A program made the translations under genes and the position numbers. 64,000 bases of DNA from Symbiodinium natans (taxonomy: Eukaryota; Sar; Dinophyceae; Suessiales; Symbiodiniaceae): NCBI GenBank assembly GCA_905221605.1, contig CAJNDS010002361.1, positions 372,364-436,363 on the forward strand, read 5' to 3'. Within the stretch, counting starts at the first letter, position 1. Each line of letters opens with the position of its first letter. A model generated the notes under the pieces. That model did no database searches and was not told the DNA's origin. It saw nothing but the letters and a program-made list of their open reading frames with translations. Below, piece by piece: positions 43,026-55,012 of the stretch.

Positions 43026-43214
43026 CAAAACACGCATAGTAAGCGAAGACGCACCACTAGGCAAAGCAACCGCATAATCCCTGCCCCCTAATACTAAATC
43101 CCTGCCCCCCCCCTTCCCCCCCCCCCCAATTCTGAAATTCGCCTGGGCCCGAAAAATATTTAAAATTAGGGGGGTCTAAATCCCAAAACCTGGACACAGG
43201 GAGTAATTACAGGG

Positions 43215-43345
43215 CTTGGGGCTTGGGGCTCAGGGTTCATTAGGGTTTAGCTTTAAGGTTTAAACCCTAATTAAACCCTCTAAGCCCTGAGCCCTGAATC
43301 CCAATCCTGGCAGCCTTCAGCCCTAAACCCTGAAACCCTATTGGC
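43215..43345. repeat. Mixed TTTAGGG / CCCTAAA-like tract with inverted halves
   Basis: AGGGTTCATTAGGGTTTAGC is closely followed by TTAAACCCTCTAAGCCCTGA, so telomere-like units in both orientations meet near 43260. Confidence 0.6.
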
Positions 43346-43953
43346 TCAACTCAAGGGCGAAGGCCTGAACCCCTCCCCCCCTAATTCTGTAGCAGGTTTA
43401 GTATTGGGCTGGGTGCCGGCAGGGTCCGGGAAAATAATATTTGAAATTAGGGGTTTTAGTATTGTGGGGAAGCGATTAGTAAGCGATGTGGTGGTTGGTG
43501 GCGGTGTGTGGTGGCGTGTGGCGTGGTGGCCGCGTGGTGGTGGTGGCGGTGGTGGTGGTGGTGGTCGTCGTGGCGGCGGTGGTGGTCTGTGATGGTGCTG
43601 CCTGGTGGTGTTTGGTGATGTCCGATGGCGTGTGAGGTGTGGTGGTGGTGGTTGTATGCAGTGAAGGACAGACGGACAAGAAGAAGAGGAATGAAAGATG
43701 GGGATGGTGGTGGGGGGTGGAGGGGGAGGGAGGGGACGGAGAAGCGGAAGAGATGGGTGGGGGGAAGTGCTTTGCATCGGGGGCGTTCCAGGCTGGCTTT
43801 CGTTGTTTTCGGCCTGCCATCAAGAAATACGAATTACTTAGAATCAGGAGCATGATGAGAAGTCTCCGAGTAGTAAGAAGAATGGCAACTCCAAATGTTT
43901 CATGGAAGGCAAAATTCCGGATTTGAGATTACAAACGTTGTTTCCACAAACAG

Positions 43954-44046
43954 GATCCGCTTGGTCGAGTGTGGCCATCTCGGAGCCAGTGCCCGCCCTT
44001 CTGGTCGAGCTGGCACACACGTGCAATGGGCATCAACGCCGACAGG
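43954..44046 (+). CDS. Possible exon
   Basis: The acceptor CCACAAACAG and donor GTACCT enclose DPLGRVWPSRSQCPPFWSSW then HTRAMGINADR. A second frame (SAWSSVAISEPVPALLVELA) is equally open, so coding is uncertain. Confidence 0.3.
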
Positions 44047-45231
44047 GTACCTTGACGGAACTTAACGCAGACTGCATTGGTTCGGTAGTCCCTGCAGGCA
44101 ACAAGTCTGAGGGAGTGGGACAGCAAAACTGCCGAGGAACTCATTGTTAAGGTAGAGAAGCTTGCATCCTATGTCGACATAGGTTAAAGTACCATCAAGA
44201 TTATATGTCGTGAGTTCTCAGCAAGCCGTTTTCTTGATTCTTTTATGAGACAAAGGGCCCTCGAGCCATGATCCATATCAACATTGTGTCTTCGTTATGA
44301 GGCGCCCCACCCCCCAAGTATGGCTCCTGAAACCAATGTGGTGCGAGCACAGCGCTAGCTTCGCGTTGGGACTCAGGTTAAGAAGTGTATAAGTATGCTT
44401 GAACAGAGACAAAAGTAAGCATGCAGACATTTGGCCCCAAGTTACGCATCAGTTTGAGACGCCACACAGACCACGCAGCTTTTCAGCGTAGTGACAAGTG
44501 ACGTCAGCGCACGCTCAGCCTGGCTATGGTTCTGGTTTAGTCGTGACTGACCCACGTGTGGCCACCGAATCGATAGCGCGCATAAGAAATTAACAAGTTC
44601 TTCTACCTTCTACTTACTTAGAAATCTCGCGGCCATAAAAATGCTAGGCCTTCACCTCTTCTGAAAGAGAGGTTTTATTTGCATTGTTTAGATGGCTTGG
44701 GGCCTCCCAGAACCGCTTGGAAATCTAATTTAACGCTCCGCGACCCGCCTCGGCCTGGCCCAGCGCAGCCCCCTGAGCATGTGGAGTCCGCAACCACGAC
44801 AAGCTGAAGCTTGGGTGGGGGGGCTGGGGGGGGGGCTTTGTGCTCAGGCCTTGGGTTTGGCGGATCTATCCAAGCCCCGGCGTTTTTGTGAAAGAGAGGA
44901 GGGGGTTTAGGTCGTATAGAAAAAATCAAAACTCCCGGCCTTTTTTTACACACTGCCGTGCGTAAGCGGCGTGGGACACGTGCTAGCATCTATGCCGCTT
45001 GTCAGAAAAGACAGGCCTGCCCCAATATTCATTGCGGTTTCTACATGTTTCTACAAGTTGTTAGAAGCACAGTGCACGCCCTATTTCGTTTTAATACTTT
45101 TCTGCAGCGCAAGTTTGACAGGCAGTGGGTGAGGGTCTTCTCGACAACCGCCATTGCTCCGAATCGGCAGCGAGACAAGCCTCTTGGGTTACATTTTTCT
45201 GCAAGGGCAAGCTTGAATAGCTTGATACAGC

Positions 45232-46119
45232 ATGCGGAACTGGTGCAGTCTTCCAGTGCCTAGGTCACGTGTTGAAAACAGCTTGGGCTTGGCCGAGTTT
45301 GGAGATGCCTGGACTGAGTTTTACAGTACGACTTCCGGCCTGCCAATTGGAAGGGGCTATGACCGTGTCGTTTACGGTGATCATGGCCCATATGTAGAGT
45401 TTTCAGCGCATCAGCTTTGCTGGTCAACCTTCCCTGCCTTTATCGAAAAGCCAGAGATGAGCTTTTTTGATGAGTATTACACAGCAGATGGAGCAACCAT
45501 GCTGTATGCACAGAAGCGGACGGTTGTTAACAAGCCAAACCCTCCCAACGGGCCTTGGTCTGCGCAGAACAACAGACCAGAAGGCTACGCGAACTACCTA
45601 ATAGGGAAGTTCTATCTTGCTTGTGAGCCAGACATCATCACCGTGAGTCGGCCGAGCACAAAACCCAGGCGAAGGAAGCGAGGCAAAGGAGCAGAAGCAA
45701 ATCCACTCGAGATCGAGGGTGGCGAGGGTGGCGAGGGTGTGGAGGGTGTGGAGGGTGTGGAGGGTGTGGAGGGTGTGGAGCTTCACGGTGTGGAGGGTCC
45801 TGACGACGCACCTTGTTTCGCACCTTCAGCAGAGATGTGGCCACAAGACGTTTGGGCCCAGAGCCGAGATTGGCAGCAGTGGCGAAAGGAGGAGTGGGAG
45901 TGGCAAGGGGAGGGTCCGTGGCCAGAGGACTGGTGGGGTGATCTCCAAGTCGATGATGAGGCTTGGAGGTATGCTCGAGTGGGCGACCCGGATGCCTACA
46001 CGAACGTCCGCGCATGCGGCCCCCATGTGTCCGCAGAGAGCGCCAGCATGTCTGAAGCTTGGCTTCCAACTGCGCAAGAAAGGCAGCTTTCCATGGCACT
46101 GAGAACTTGCCAAGGCTGA
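45232..46119 (+). CDS. Conserved-looking 295-residue protein with GVE repeat and Trp-rich tail
   Basis: A single open frame from ATG 45232 to TGA 46117-46119; the first residues (MRNWCSLPVPRSR) could be intron-derived, since AG acceptors occur just downstream. Residues 20-135 form a compact region: WTEFYSTTSGLPIGRGYDRV, VYGDHGPYVEFSAHQLCWST, EMSFFDEYYTADGATMLYAQ, then NNRPEGYANYLIGKFYLACE. It has the even composition of a folded domain. A basic stretch (RRRKRGKGAE) follows, then five GVE units from a 9-bp minisatellite. The tail is rich in Trp and Glu (WRKEEWEWQGEGPWPEDWWG). I cannot name the family and give no function. The minus-strand frames are shadows. It is the most convincing single-exon gene in the right half. 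Confidence 0.75.
   Translation: MRNWCSLPVPRSRVENSLGLAEFGDAWTEFYSTTSGLPIGRGYDRVVYGDHGPYVEFSAHQLCWSTFPAFIEKPEMSFFDEYYTADGATMLYAQKRTVVNKPNPPNGPWSAQNNRPEGYANYLIGKFYLACEPDIITVSRPSTKPRRRKRGKGAEANPLEIEGGEGGEGVEGVEGVEGVEGVELHGVEGPDDAPCFAPSAEMWPQDVWAQSRDWQQWRKEEWEWQGEGPWPEDWWGDLQVDDEAWRYARVGDPDAYTNVRACGPHVSAESASMSEAWLPTAQERQLSMALRTCQG
45719..45780 (+). repeat. 9-bp coding minisatellite (GGTGTGGAG)
   Basis: The unit GGTGTGGAG is repeated five times, preceded by two GGTGGCGAG-like units, inside the gene at 45232. Because the unit is 9 bp, changes in copy number keep the frame and simply add Gly-Val-Glu. Confidence 0.9.
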
Positions 46120-46593
46120 AGGCATGCAGACTCACACAGTGCTGCAAGTGATGATGCGCTTTTATTTCTGCACTGCCCTGTTGCGTTCATGCTCTGGCAG
46201 GGGCTTACTTAGATAGTTCCATGGAGTAGCTGCCCTCAGATTCGGGCTGGATCACCAATCCAGGCCAGGCTTAGAGAATCTCGTGGCCAAGCACTGTCGC
46301 CAGAAGTTCTGCTTTTTTGTGCTTTGTCCTTGATTCTGCATGTGGTGCAGGTTTCAACCGCCAGCATGTCGCTCAGCGTGGCAGGTGCGGCCCCGGGCTC
46401 AATGCCTTGTCATGCTGTCACCTGTAAAACCCAAAGGGCAACAAATGCGTACATTTTCAAGTTACGCCCCCCAAGAAAGTTTCACCTACACTGTTTGCTA
46501 TCCAACATCCCAAACCGCCACACGGCTGTTTTCGCGCTCACTTCGCCTCAATTTGTCTAAGCCGGCGACGGAGCTGTGCCGGAGCTTGTGTGC

Positions 46594-47680
46594 TTGTGCT
46601 TCGAGATGAAGACACGATTCTGTGGGTTCTGAGACGGTTGGCAGAAGTTGACAGGCGAGACTGTGCACAGAGCCAGTTCAAACATCGTGCACCTTAGGGC
46701 GAGTTTGGCAAAGGTCCGGCGCGGAAACTGAGATGCGCCATCCAAGCGACCTCATCGCTCTCACGGGAGAACTGATCTCGCTTGACTGACTGAAAATATT
46801 AATGCCGGGTTGCCGCATGTTGCCGCAAGCATGCCTCAAAAACGTGTTGCCTCACCAACACCACGCGGCGAGGCAGCACTCTACACTTGCAGGGTCGCCA
46901 GGTTGATGGTTCCGAAAGAGAACTAAGACTAAAGGGAAAACGGCTGGAACTTGCTTGTGTTTCGAGATGAAGACACGATTCTGTGGGTTCTGAGAGGGTT
47001 GGCAGAAGTTGACAGGCGAGACTGTGCACAGAGCCAGTTCAAACATCGTGCACCTTAGGGCGAGTTTGGCAAAGGTCCGGCGCGGAAACTGAGATGCGCC
47101 ATCCAAGCGACCTCATCGCTCTCACGGGAGAACTGATCTCGCTTGACTGACTGAAAATATTAATGCCGGGTTGCCGCATGTTGCCGCAAGCATACCTCAA
47201 AAACGTGTTGCCTCACCAACACCACGCGGCGAGGCAGCACTCTACATTTGCAGGGTCGCCAGGTTGATGGTTCCGAAAGAGAACTAAGACTAAAGGGAAA
47301 ACGGCTGGAACTTGCTTGTGTTTCGAGATGAAGACACGATTCTGTGGGTTCTGAGAGGGTTGGCAGAAGTTGACAGGCGAGACTGTGCACAGAGCCAGTT
47401 CAAACATCGTGCACCTTAGGGCGAGTTTGGCAAAGGTCCGGCGCGGAAACTGAGATGCGCCATCCAAGCGACCTCATCGCTCTCACGGGAGAACTGATCT
47501 CGCTTGACTGACTGAAAATATTAATGCCGGGTTGCCGCATGTTGCCGCAAGCATGCCTCAAAAACGTGTTGCCTCACCAACACCACGCGGCGAGGCAGCA
47601 CTCTACATTTGCAGGGTCGCCAGGTTGATGGTTCCGAAAGAGAACTAAGACTAAAGGGAAAACGGCTGGAACTTGCTTGC
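46594..47680. repeat. 361-bp tandem array, three copies
   Basis: ATGAAGACACGATTCTGTGG begins at 46606, 46967 and 47328, giving a period of exactly 361 bp. Copies differ at only a few positions (for example GAGACGG/GAGAGGG, CATGCC/CATACC, ACTTGC/ATTTGC). Each unit carries GACTGACTGAAAATATTAAT and GCCGCATGTTGCCGCAAGC. Short minus-strand frames recur in every unit but show no domain. Confidence 0.95.
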
Positions 47681-48058
47681 GTGCTGCCTAAATTGGCGTG
47701 CTGGCTCGCGGCCGAGGCAACATTCAAAATTGAGGCAGAAGACAGAACGGCGCAGCATGCATGCCACATTACATATATTCTGATTTGTTTGCAAGTTTTG
47801 TTATTGCCAAGTAGGGGATGACCGCTTAGGCAGTTAGGACCAATCTAGAGGATGAAGAGGCAAGCAGCCTACAGCCGTTGTTTCCAGACTTGCGAGTGCC
47901 ATTGAACCCGTTGTGTTTTTGGGCGCACCGCTTGAAAAACGCGCCACCAATCCGGCCAACAGTGCCAAATCATGCTGAAGCGGCCAGACATGCTCTCGGT
48001 CCTGGCCCTTCTCCTAGGAGTGGGTGCGGCAATGTGCGGCAGGCACAGCATCTCCCAG

Positions 48059-48325
48059 CCTCCCTCTCACAATTTTCATGGAGCGGGCCGATGGCATCAT
48101 GAGAGATGCGGACCAGCCTAGCTGGTTGACAAACAATGCGCCTGATGTGATGGTGAAAGTTTTTGTGGGCGTCGAGGCATGGACCTCTAATGTGTCAGCT
48201 TTTACGCCAGTGTGGAACGAGCGGCTGTATCTTCCGGGTCTCCCTGGACGTGACGACCGTGACGAATTGCGTTTTGAGGTGTGGGACATCGACCGCACTA
48301 GCCCAAACGATTTGTTGGGCAATGG
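48059..48325 (+). CDS. C2-domain exon
   Basis: The acceptor is CATCTCCCAG. It reads LPLTIFMERADGIMRDADQP then NAPDVMVKVFVGVEAWTSNV, AFTPVWNERLYLPGLPGRDD and ELRFEVWDIDRTSPNDLLG. The order of LTIFMERADGI, DVMVKVFVG, TPVWNERLYLP, LRFEVWDIDR and NDLLG is the standard strand order of a C2 domain, which typically binds membranes, often with calcium. The acidic WDID and loop aspartates are kept, while the first loop (DADQPSW) is unusual. The exon stops short of the last strand, so a further exon should follow. It probably ends at a GC donor near 48324; the frame hits TGA at 48327-48329. Confidence 0.75.
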
Positions 48326-48429
48326 CTGAGTGCCACCTTCCACCTCGTAGCGCACGACAATGGTGCTGTGGTGGGGTGGTGGATGGCCGCGTCAAAGGAA
48401 GTTCAATTATAACACTGTATCTCTACAAA

Positions 48430-50690
48430 CATCTACTTCTCTAGTCATTGAGGAGTTAAACCTAGAGGGACCCGTCGATTCCATCGACAACATCTCCGTT
48501 TCCTGAGTTGAAAAATGTACACAGGTGTCGTAAATGGCAAAATATTGGGGCCCAGGGGAACCGACGCTCGCATCAGACGCCAATCTATTTGGTAGCCAAT
48601 CTATTTGGTAGGAGCCTTAGTGAATGTTATAACTTGAAGGCGTGCCAAAGTGAAGAAAGTTACGCCGATGGATATTTGGGATATCTTTACGCCTTATCAA
48701 TGGCGCCCAGCGTGGATCTTCACCTCCTGAAGAATGTATCAGATACGTATTCCATCATCAGCACCTACCTTTAAGCCCTCAAAACATCAATACAGAGCCT
48801 ATATGATTATCCAAGGTAGGAAGAAGTTCGAGGTCTACCGAAGTCTAGATGAAATACAATCACCTTTGGCAAAGGATTTCTGCCAGCTGCCACAACGGCA
48901 TAAGAATCTTCTCCTCCCAAAGAATGTCAGTTCATGAATAGATAAGTGAAATCCAGGAACCCGAAGTAACGCGAACAATAACATAAATGTCGCGCTCTCC
49001 AAGACAGACCGCCGTGCTTAAAAGCCCACCACCTCCACCAATTTTATGGGGTATCCCAGAAAGACGAAAAGGCATCGCACGAAACAGAACAGCTCGATAG
49101 AGAAGGATGATCTAATTTACTCCAAGGAATATCGTATTATGGCGGTATATATATGCAGAAGAAAGACGTGCTCTCCATATAGACATGGGGTTACAAACCA
49201 AGCGCTCGAGAGCGGGGTTTAACAGAACTTCAAAAAACAGACCAATCAGAATTATTCTTTCTCTCCTTCCCTTCAAGGCATTTTTTTCAAGCAAATCATA
49301 TTTTAAGCAAAAAAGCGAAACCTTCGAGTGCGGCGCATCATTAATACTCCCAATCTCGGATACGATATCTTAATGTGACGGACTAAGTCTCAATCCCAAT
49401 CATCCTAAATATATACTCAAAGCTCCCGCCTCGACCCAATGGAAGGTACCGCACGCTCTGAAGACAATCATAACATTCTCGGCTTCAAGAATGGCAAAAC
49501 TCAGACTAATTTTAGAATCGGCTCTTTCAGAGCGTCGAGTCGTAGAAAATGCTCAATAAATAAGTTATGAAAAAAGCAGAATCAAGTTTCATCGTAGTAT
49601 CTCCAATCCTCATTTTAGAGAACTATAGATAGATAATTTTCTGTAGAATACAAACATGTAAAAGACTCTCCTCTTTTCAAAGATTTTCTTTGGAGTACAT
49701 ATACTCGACAGATTCGTGTTATCGACCAAAATTTAAGTTGAAGGCAAAACTTCATCGTAACAGGCCTATATGACATATCCTCAATATAAGCCTTTCCTAT
49801 AACTATAATCATCCATTTCTCCCGTAAAACCCCCGAAACCCCTTACCCCTCAAAAAAAAACCTAAAACCCCAACAAACCCTGAACTCTAAACCCAAAAAA
49901 CCCTAAACCCCTCAAACCTAAACCCTAAATTTTCCGACCCTAAACCCTAAAGACCCTATGATAAACCCTAAACCCTCGAACCCCTAAACAACGCCCTGAC
50001 CCCCCCTCCCCCCCCCTTTACACCCCCCCTTACACCCTCCCTTACACCGCCCCTTACACCCTACACCCCCCTTACACCCCCCTTCGCACCTTCCTTACAC
50101 GACCCTGACACCCCCGTTTGCACGCCCCTTACCCCCCCCCCCCCACGCACCCCGCATCTCATTGTCGTCCAAGGACGAGTTAGGGTTGAAACGAGTGAGG
50201 TAAAAAGTCTGGTCGGGAGATACCGAAACTTTTCGGGAATTTGGGCTCCGGAAAATTCCAAAAATTTCCATGAGTTTTCGGGAATAGTCCTTAAAATTCC
50301 TGGGAATTTTCGGGAATCCTGTGTAAGGCACCTACAAGCAGCCAAAAGGAACAGAAAAAGACAGGGGGCATACGACAGGGCTGCCGCAGAGCGAAAAACG
50401 CGGCCGAGCCCGTAGCCTATAATGGGGCTATCTTATTCGATCTATTCTTAAGAATATCTCATAATGGCTATGGATTTGGCCACCTTATTTTTATAATAAG
50501 CCTTCTTCTACCTGGTTACTTCATTCGTTTTATCATTGTTTTTATCATTATCATATGAAGGATCGATGAATATTGAAATGGATTTGGATTGGAATATTGA
50601 CTTTTCGGTGAAACAAAACCATGGAGAATAAAGTGTTCTCAAAAGAAAGATACCCATCGCCCGCCCACCCACCCACCCACCCACCCGCCC
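48430..50690. other. AT-richer block without recognised exons
   Basis: Base use changes abruptly to A/T-rich with short open frames only. Near 48580-48610 CCAATCTATTTGGTAG occurs twice in tandem. No protein domain is recognised. Confidence 0.45.
49830..50155 (+). repeat. CCCTAAA-like tract followed by CCCTTACACC repeats
   Basis: AACCCTAAACCCTAAATTTT with drift runs to about 49990, then C-rich units CCCCCCTTACACCCTCCCTT repeat to about 50150, ending in a poly-C run. Confidence 0.75.
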
Positions 50691-50826
50691 ATTTACCCCA
50701 TCGAGGACCCCCCCTCGAGCCTGATCCTCATTGCCTTCAAGCAGCTATTTCTTCCAATCCATCTTGGAGGCACCTTTGGCCATCATGAACGGGACAACTA
50801 TGTATACTTTCTACCTCAGACACCTC
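50690..50826 (+). CDS. Possible exon
   Basis: Just after a CCCA microsatellite (50655-50688) the frame reads IYPIEDPPSSLILIAFKQLF then LPIHLGGTFGHHERDNYVYF and LPQTPL to TGA. The composition, with aromatic and His residues, is unlike the surrounding low-complexity frames, but no acceptor is clear. Confidence 0.3.
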
Positions 50827-52711
50827 TCTGACTTTCAACGTTTCTCTACAGCCAAGCCTTGCAGCCTTGCACTTTGAGGTAAATGCATATTTGGCGAAGG
50901 CCTCTGATCAGGTATCAGGAACCTCAACCATCATGCAGAAGTAGCTGAGTGTACATCATCGCCGCGTACATACGGCCTGCTCAAGCTTTTCGCATACCAT
51001 GTATACACGATCTGATATTCTCTAGCGCCTCATCTCGTGCGTTTGATGCCACTCAGTATACGGTGCCAGTGCGCATGTCTGAACCCCCAAATCATCCTAG
51101 CGCGTAAAGTTGCAAAGCATAGTGAGTCGTCCAAACCCGACAACAGTAACATCTGATTGTAGTGACAGATCACTCGGTGGTCCACTCCATGCCCCATCCA
51201 GCCAGCTCGCAGCGGTACCTTGGTTTAAGTATGAAGCCCATATAAGCCCATGAAGCCCCTTGAAGCTGTGAAGTTGCGATTTGGGGCTCAGTGGAGTCAG
51301 AGTCTTGGGAGACTTTGGGATGACAGCTTCATCTTATCTCCACCGTCAAGCAACCCGCGACAGGCCCATGGCACAAGCCTCCCCATAGTGAAGCAACCCC
51401 CTGCCAAGCCCAGCTTTTAGCCTCACAATGCTCCCCGCAACCAGCCATTGGCTTGCACATGTTCAACCTTCTCTGGTCAAACTCCACGGACTTATAGGGC
51501 TGAGGCAGGACGGTTGGTCTGGGGAGAGGGGATTTGGGCGGGGAGGGGGGAGACAGTGGGGTGGGGGGGCGGCAAGCAAACAGAAAGGAGGGAAAAGGGT
51601 GAGAAGGAGGAGGGCGGTGACAGTTCATAGACAAAGTCAAGTCCACAGCTCATAGCAGTAGCCCCATGTTCCTGGCGCACCGTCCGCGCTAGCCGGGTAC
51701 CCATTCTAGGCCAAAAATGCTGTGCATGGCCGCGGGCCCTGGGAGGAGGATCAGGGCGTGGGTACTTGAGAATTCTCCTGAGGCCCGGGGCCTCGGCGCA
51801 TAAATTCAGCTCGGCAACTTTGACTCCTTATCCCAAAAACCACAATCCAGGTGCTCGCGCACTCTCCGTTGCTTCCGCTGGGATTCGGTGAGACACATCG
51901 AGGTCTTCATGCGAAAGAGGCACCGATTCAGCTTCGGTCTTCACTCTTTGCGCCTGGTTCTTGCTGCGGGCTTTCGGCTGCGAGGTTCAGGCTTCTCCGA
52001 ATTATAAATCTATACTTGTAGGATCCGGTTTCCTCACTCAGCACAGCTTGCTACTTGCGGAATCGTGGATCATCCTTCTTCGGATTCATCGTGGGCGCCA
52101 CTCGTCTTCAGTTGAGGAGGTTGGGGTTGAGGGTTTCGCGTCGCAGAAGCGGCCGCCCTGGTCAGCTCAACAGCCATGCGTTAATATGATCTGTTTTTTT
52201 CGTGGCTACGCCCTAAATCAGCCTTAGCCCTATAGTGCAGGCCTACCATCGGAGCTACTGCCAACGAGCACGTTTTAAACGACCATATAACATTATATGA
52301 AATTGTAAGGAACGAAGAGACGCACGAATTCAACTGTAAAATTTGGGCTTTTCTCACTTCGTTCTTTCGCTTATTATGTCACTTCGTTCGTAAACTCGCG
52401 TGTAAAACTAATTCGCTTTTTCTCTTCGTAATTTCTCCTTTCTCTCTCTCCCCTTAATACTTACAATGTGTGCTCTCTGTACATTCACGCACTAGTTTGT
52501 AATGAACGAGCACACAGTATAATATTAATGGAGAGAACAGTGAATAATAACCGAGACTTGAACCAGGAAGAAGCTAAGGTGAATCATTGACTTCGCGATG
52601 GTAGGTGTGAAAACGCACCTGCCAATGTTCGTGAGGTTTAGCCAGCTGTAGACTGTCCTTGCTTGTGTATAATGTTGTATACTCACGAGAGTTCTCATGC
52701 TTCGCTTGCAG

Positions 52712-52789
52712 CACCTTGACTTGAGTCAAAATCTCATGCCCAACGAGATCCTAAAGTCCCTCAAGGCCCTAAACGCCAATGTCCAATGA
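52712..52789 (+). CDS. Leucine-rich-repeat exon
   Basis: The acceptor is CTTCGCTTGCAG. It reads HLDLSQNLMPNEILKSLKAL then NANVQ and stops at TGA 52787-52789. LxxLDLSxN-type spacing is the LRR signature. Alternatively a GTCCAA donor at 52781 joins it in phase to the 33-nt exon at 53175. Upstream exons of this gene were not found. Confidence 0.6.
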   Translation, partial: HLDLSQNLMPNEILKSLKALNANVQ

Positions 52790-53174
52790 CTGGCTCCTCG
52801 GCAGGCTTCATATCGGCCCAGCGATGCCTATCATGTCTTCCGCGATACAGGCTTGGCATTTTGGGTTGAACTGAAATGATGGGCCCTGAAAGCGGTTTGT
52901 GTTCAGAGCCTCTTCCTGTGGTTCGGGGTTGCATGGCACTTTGGGTTCATCGAGTCTCTTTTGCGATGCCAGATGTGACCTGGACACACCCCCCAAACAA
53001 CGTTCGAAAAACTCCGGTCACCCCGGAATGGGGTGAAGTTGGGGGAGATCTTGGGGGGACCAACCGGGATCTAAGTTGAGATACCCAACCGCCGTACTAA
53101 CAACGGTTTCAGGGTCCCTATCACAATACTCTGAGCTGAGTAGAGCCGTGAAATTACTGATGTTGTGTGTTCAG

Positions 53175-53207
53175 GACGTCGACCTCTCCGCCATAAGCCC
53201 ATTCAGG
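53175..53207 (+). CDS. Micro-exon, 11 codons
   Basis: The acceptor GTGTGTTCAG and donor GTATGA enclose DVDLSAISPFR at phase 0 on both sides. Joined to the LRR exon it gives NAN/DVDLSAIS, a plausible further LRR strand. It is called on borders and phase only. Confidence 0.4.
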
Positions 53208-53459
53208 GTATGATGGAACCTGGGTTTTGGAACCCTTCTCTCTCGCCTGCCGAGGCTGACGCCGTCTGGGCCATGTCGAGATAGCAGAGTTTCAGACTGT
53301 ATGAGACACCCGCAAGGGCATCTTGTGGCCCATCTCAGAGACTTAAGCGGCTTAAGTCACCCAGTGCAGTGACCTTCCCAAACCACTGCAGCCAAGCAGT
53401 GTACAAGGGATTCAAGGGATCGTAGTTGGAAGACACGCTGTGACGGTATAGAGTGCAAA

Positions 53460-54066
53460 GGCAGTCAACAGTGTCAACAGCCAAGAATATGTGTTGCAGG
53501 TTTCAGAACCATATCCCTTGCAACATCGAAAACGCAAAGCCTCATGAAGGCGAAGGTCCAGAAGCGGAACTGCGTCGTTTCGTCCAGTAGGGGATTGGCA
53601 TGGGGACGGGCTCTTGGACTGCACCCTCCCCCAAAGATCCGTGCAGGATTGGGCTTCTGGCCAGATCCGCCGCAACCGTGAAGCCAGCAGTGGCTGGCTT
53701 GACTTCCCCGCACCTTGCACGGAGTCTCGTGATGCAAACGCAAACTTCAGGGTCACGGGTGAAACTCTGGGCGACAGTCCGAGAAGTCCGCTCGATGGCT
53801 GTCAAGCCAGCGGAGCAGCTTTGGGAGTCTACCAACAAGGCTCGCAAAATGCATGTTGTTTTGCCCTCTGTTGCTCCTTTGGTGAAGCGCCGAGGCTTTC
53901 CAAACCCCAAAGCCAGCTGGATGTGATTCGGCGGACAGTGACAGGCACCCCGGCCATGGAGCTGCCAAGCCAAGTCCATCAGACCGATACCTACCTTTCA
54001 GGTTTACTTTTTGTTGGCGGGTCGAGCACTTATGGGCGGTTCAGGCCTGTTCCACTTTCCTCGTGA
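53460..54066. other. GC-rich stretch open in several frames
   Basis: Frames on both strands stay open for 100-150 codons at the same place (for example + strand 53614-54066 and minus strand 53542-53979). None shows a motif or splice border, so no gene is called. Confidence 0.35.
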
Positions 54067-55012
54067 ATTCTTGGAATGTGGTATCCCGAAGAGTACAGAG
54101 CTTCACCGAGGGTCGCAGGCAGGTTTGGGACTTCCGAGGTCTTGAGAGGGAAGGGAACGTAGCACAGTAGGCCCGCGGAGCAAGCTGGCTGTTACAGCTC
54201 TGTCCGCCGGTGGAGATCAAGGGCTCGTTGAAGTCAAGCCAACAACTCCGCCTAGTGTCAGCAGCTCTTCTGAGACTACTCTTCAGGGTTTATAGGGTTT
54301 AGGGTTGACGCAGGCAGCATGCCTGAGGAATGGGAAGCCTTCCAAGCTGTGCTGCGTAGATTCACGCTTTCATTAAGATCCCGTCTTGAGCAGCGGGCAC
54401 ATTTTCATCTGCCTTCTGCCGCTGGACTGTTGCAATTGCGCTGTATTGGAGCCAGCCATGAAGACAAGGTGCCAAGTCATTCAGGGACGCCAGCGATTAA
54501 GGGCTTTGTATGTGGATGCATCGTGCAAGTTTGTTGCTTAATTTCGTTCCCCTCTACCGAGCCCTTCTTCTAGCGCGACCAGCAAAGTCCGATACGGGTG
54601 CCCCTTGAGCACGGCGCCAGACGAGGGTCTCGTGGTTCTTCACAGAATCATATGGGCCGATACCAACTCGATGCACTCTGCCTGAAAAATGTCGTGCCAC
54701 CTGCTGCAGGTGGTCACTTTGCCAGGCAACAATTGCATGGAACATGCGCCTGAACTCCAGGCCCTTCTGCGCTCGCTCATCTGACTCTGTCTAACGGCTG
54801 CAGTCTGGGAAAAGCACGGGGCAGCTTGAGAATTCCGGGCCTCCGTGGTGGGCTGTTGTGTGCCAACGCGTCACCAACGAGTCCAACACTGCAGCGTTGC
54901 AGAAGCACGGTGTAGGTGCCAATGCTTGAGGGCAGCGCACACAGGCAATGTGGTCAAGACCTCCACCAGAAAGAAGTTTGCAGCTCTCACATCAGAAGTT
55001 ATCTAATCCCCC

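Noticed and set aside
46799-47769. Recurring 76-84-codon minus-strand frames
   Set aside because: They repeat because the 361-bp unit repeats. There is no domain and no start context; they are kept only as part of the tandem array.
53542-53979. 145-codon minus-strand frame
   Set aside because: Several frames on both strands are open over the same GC-rich stretch. There is no motif to choose between them.
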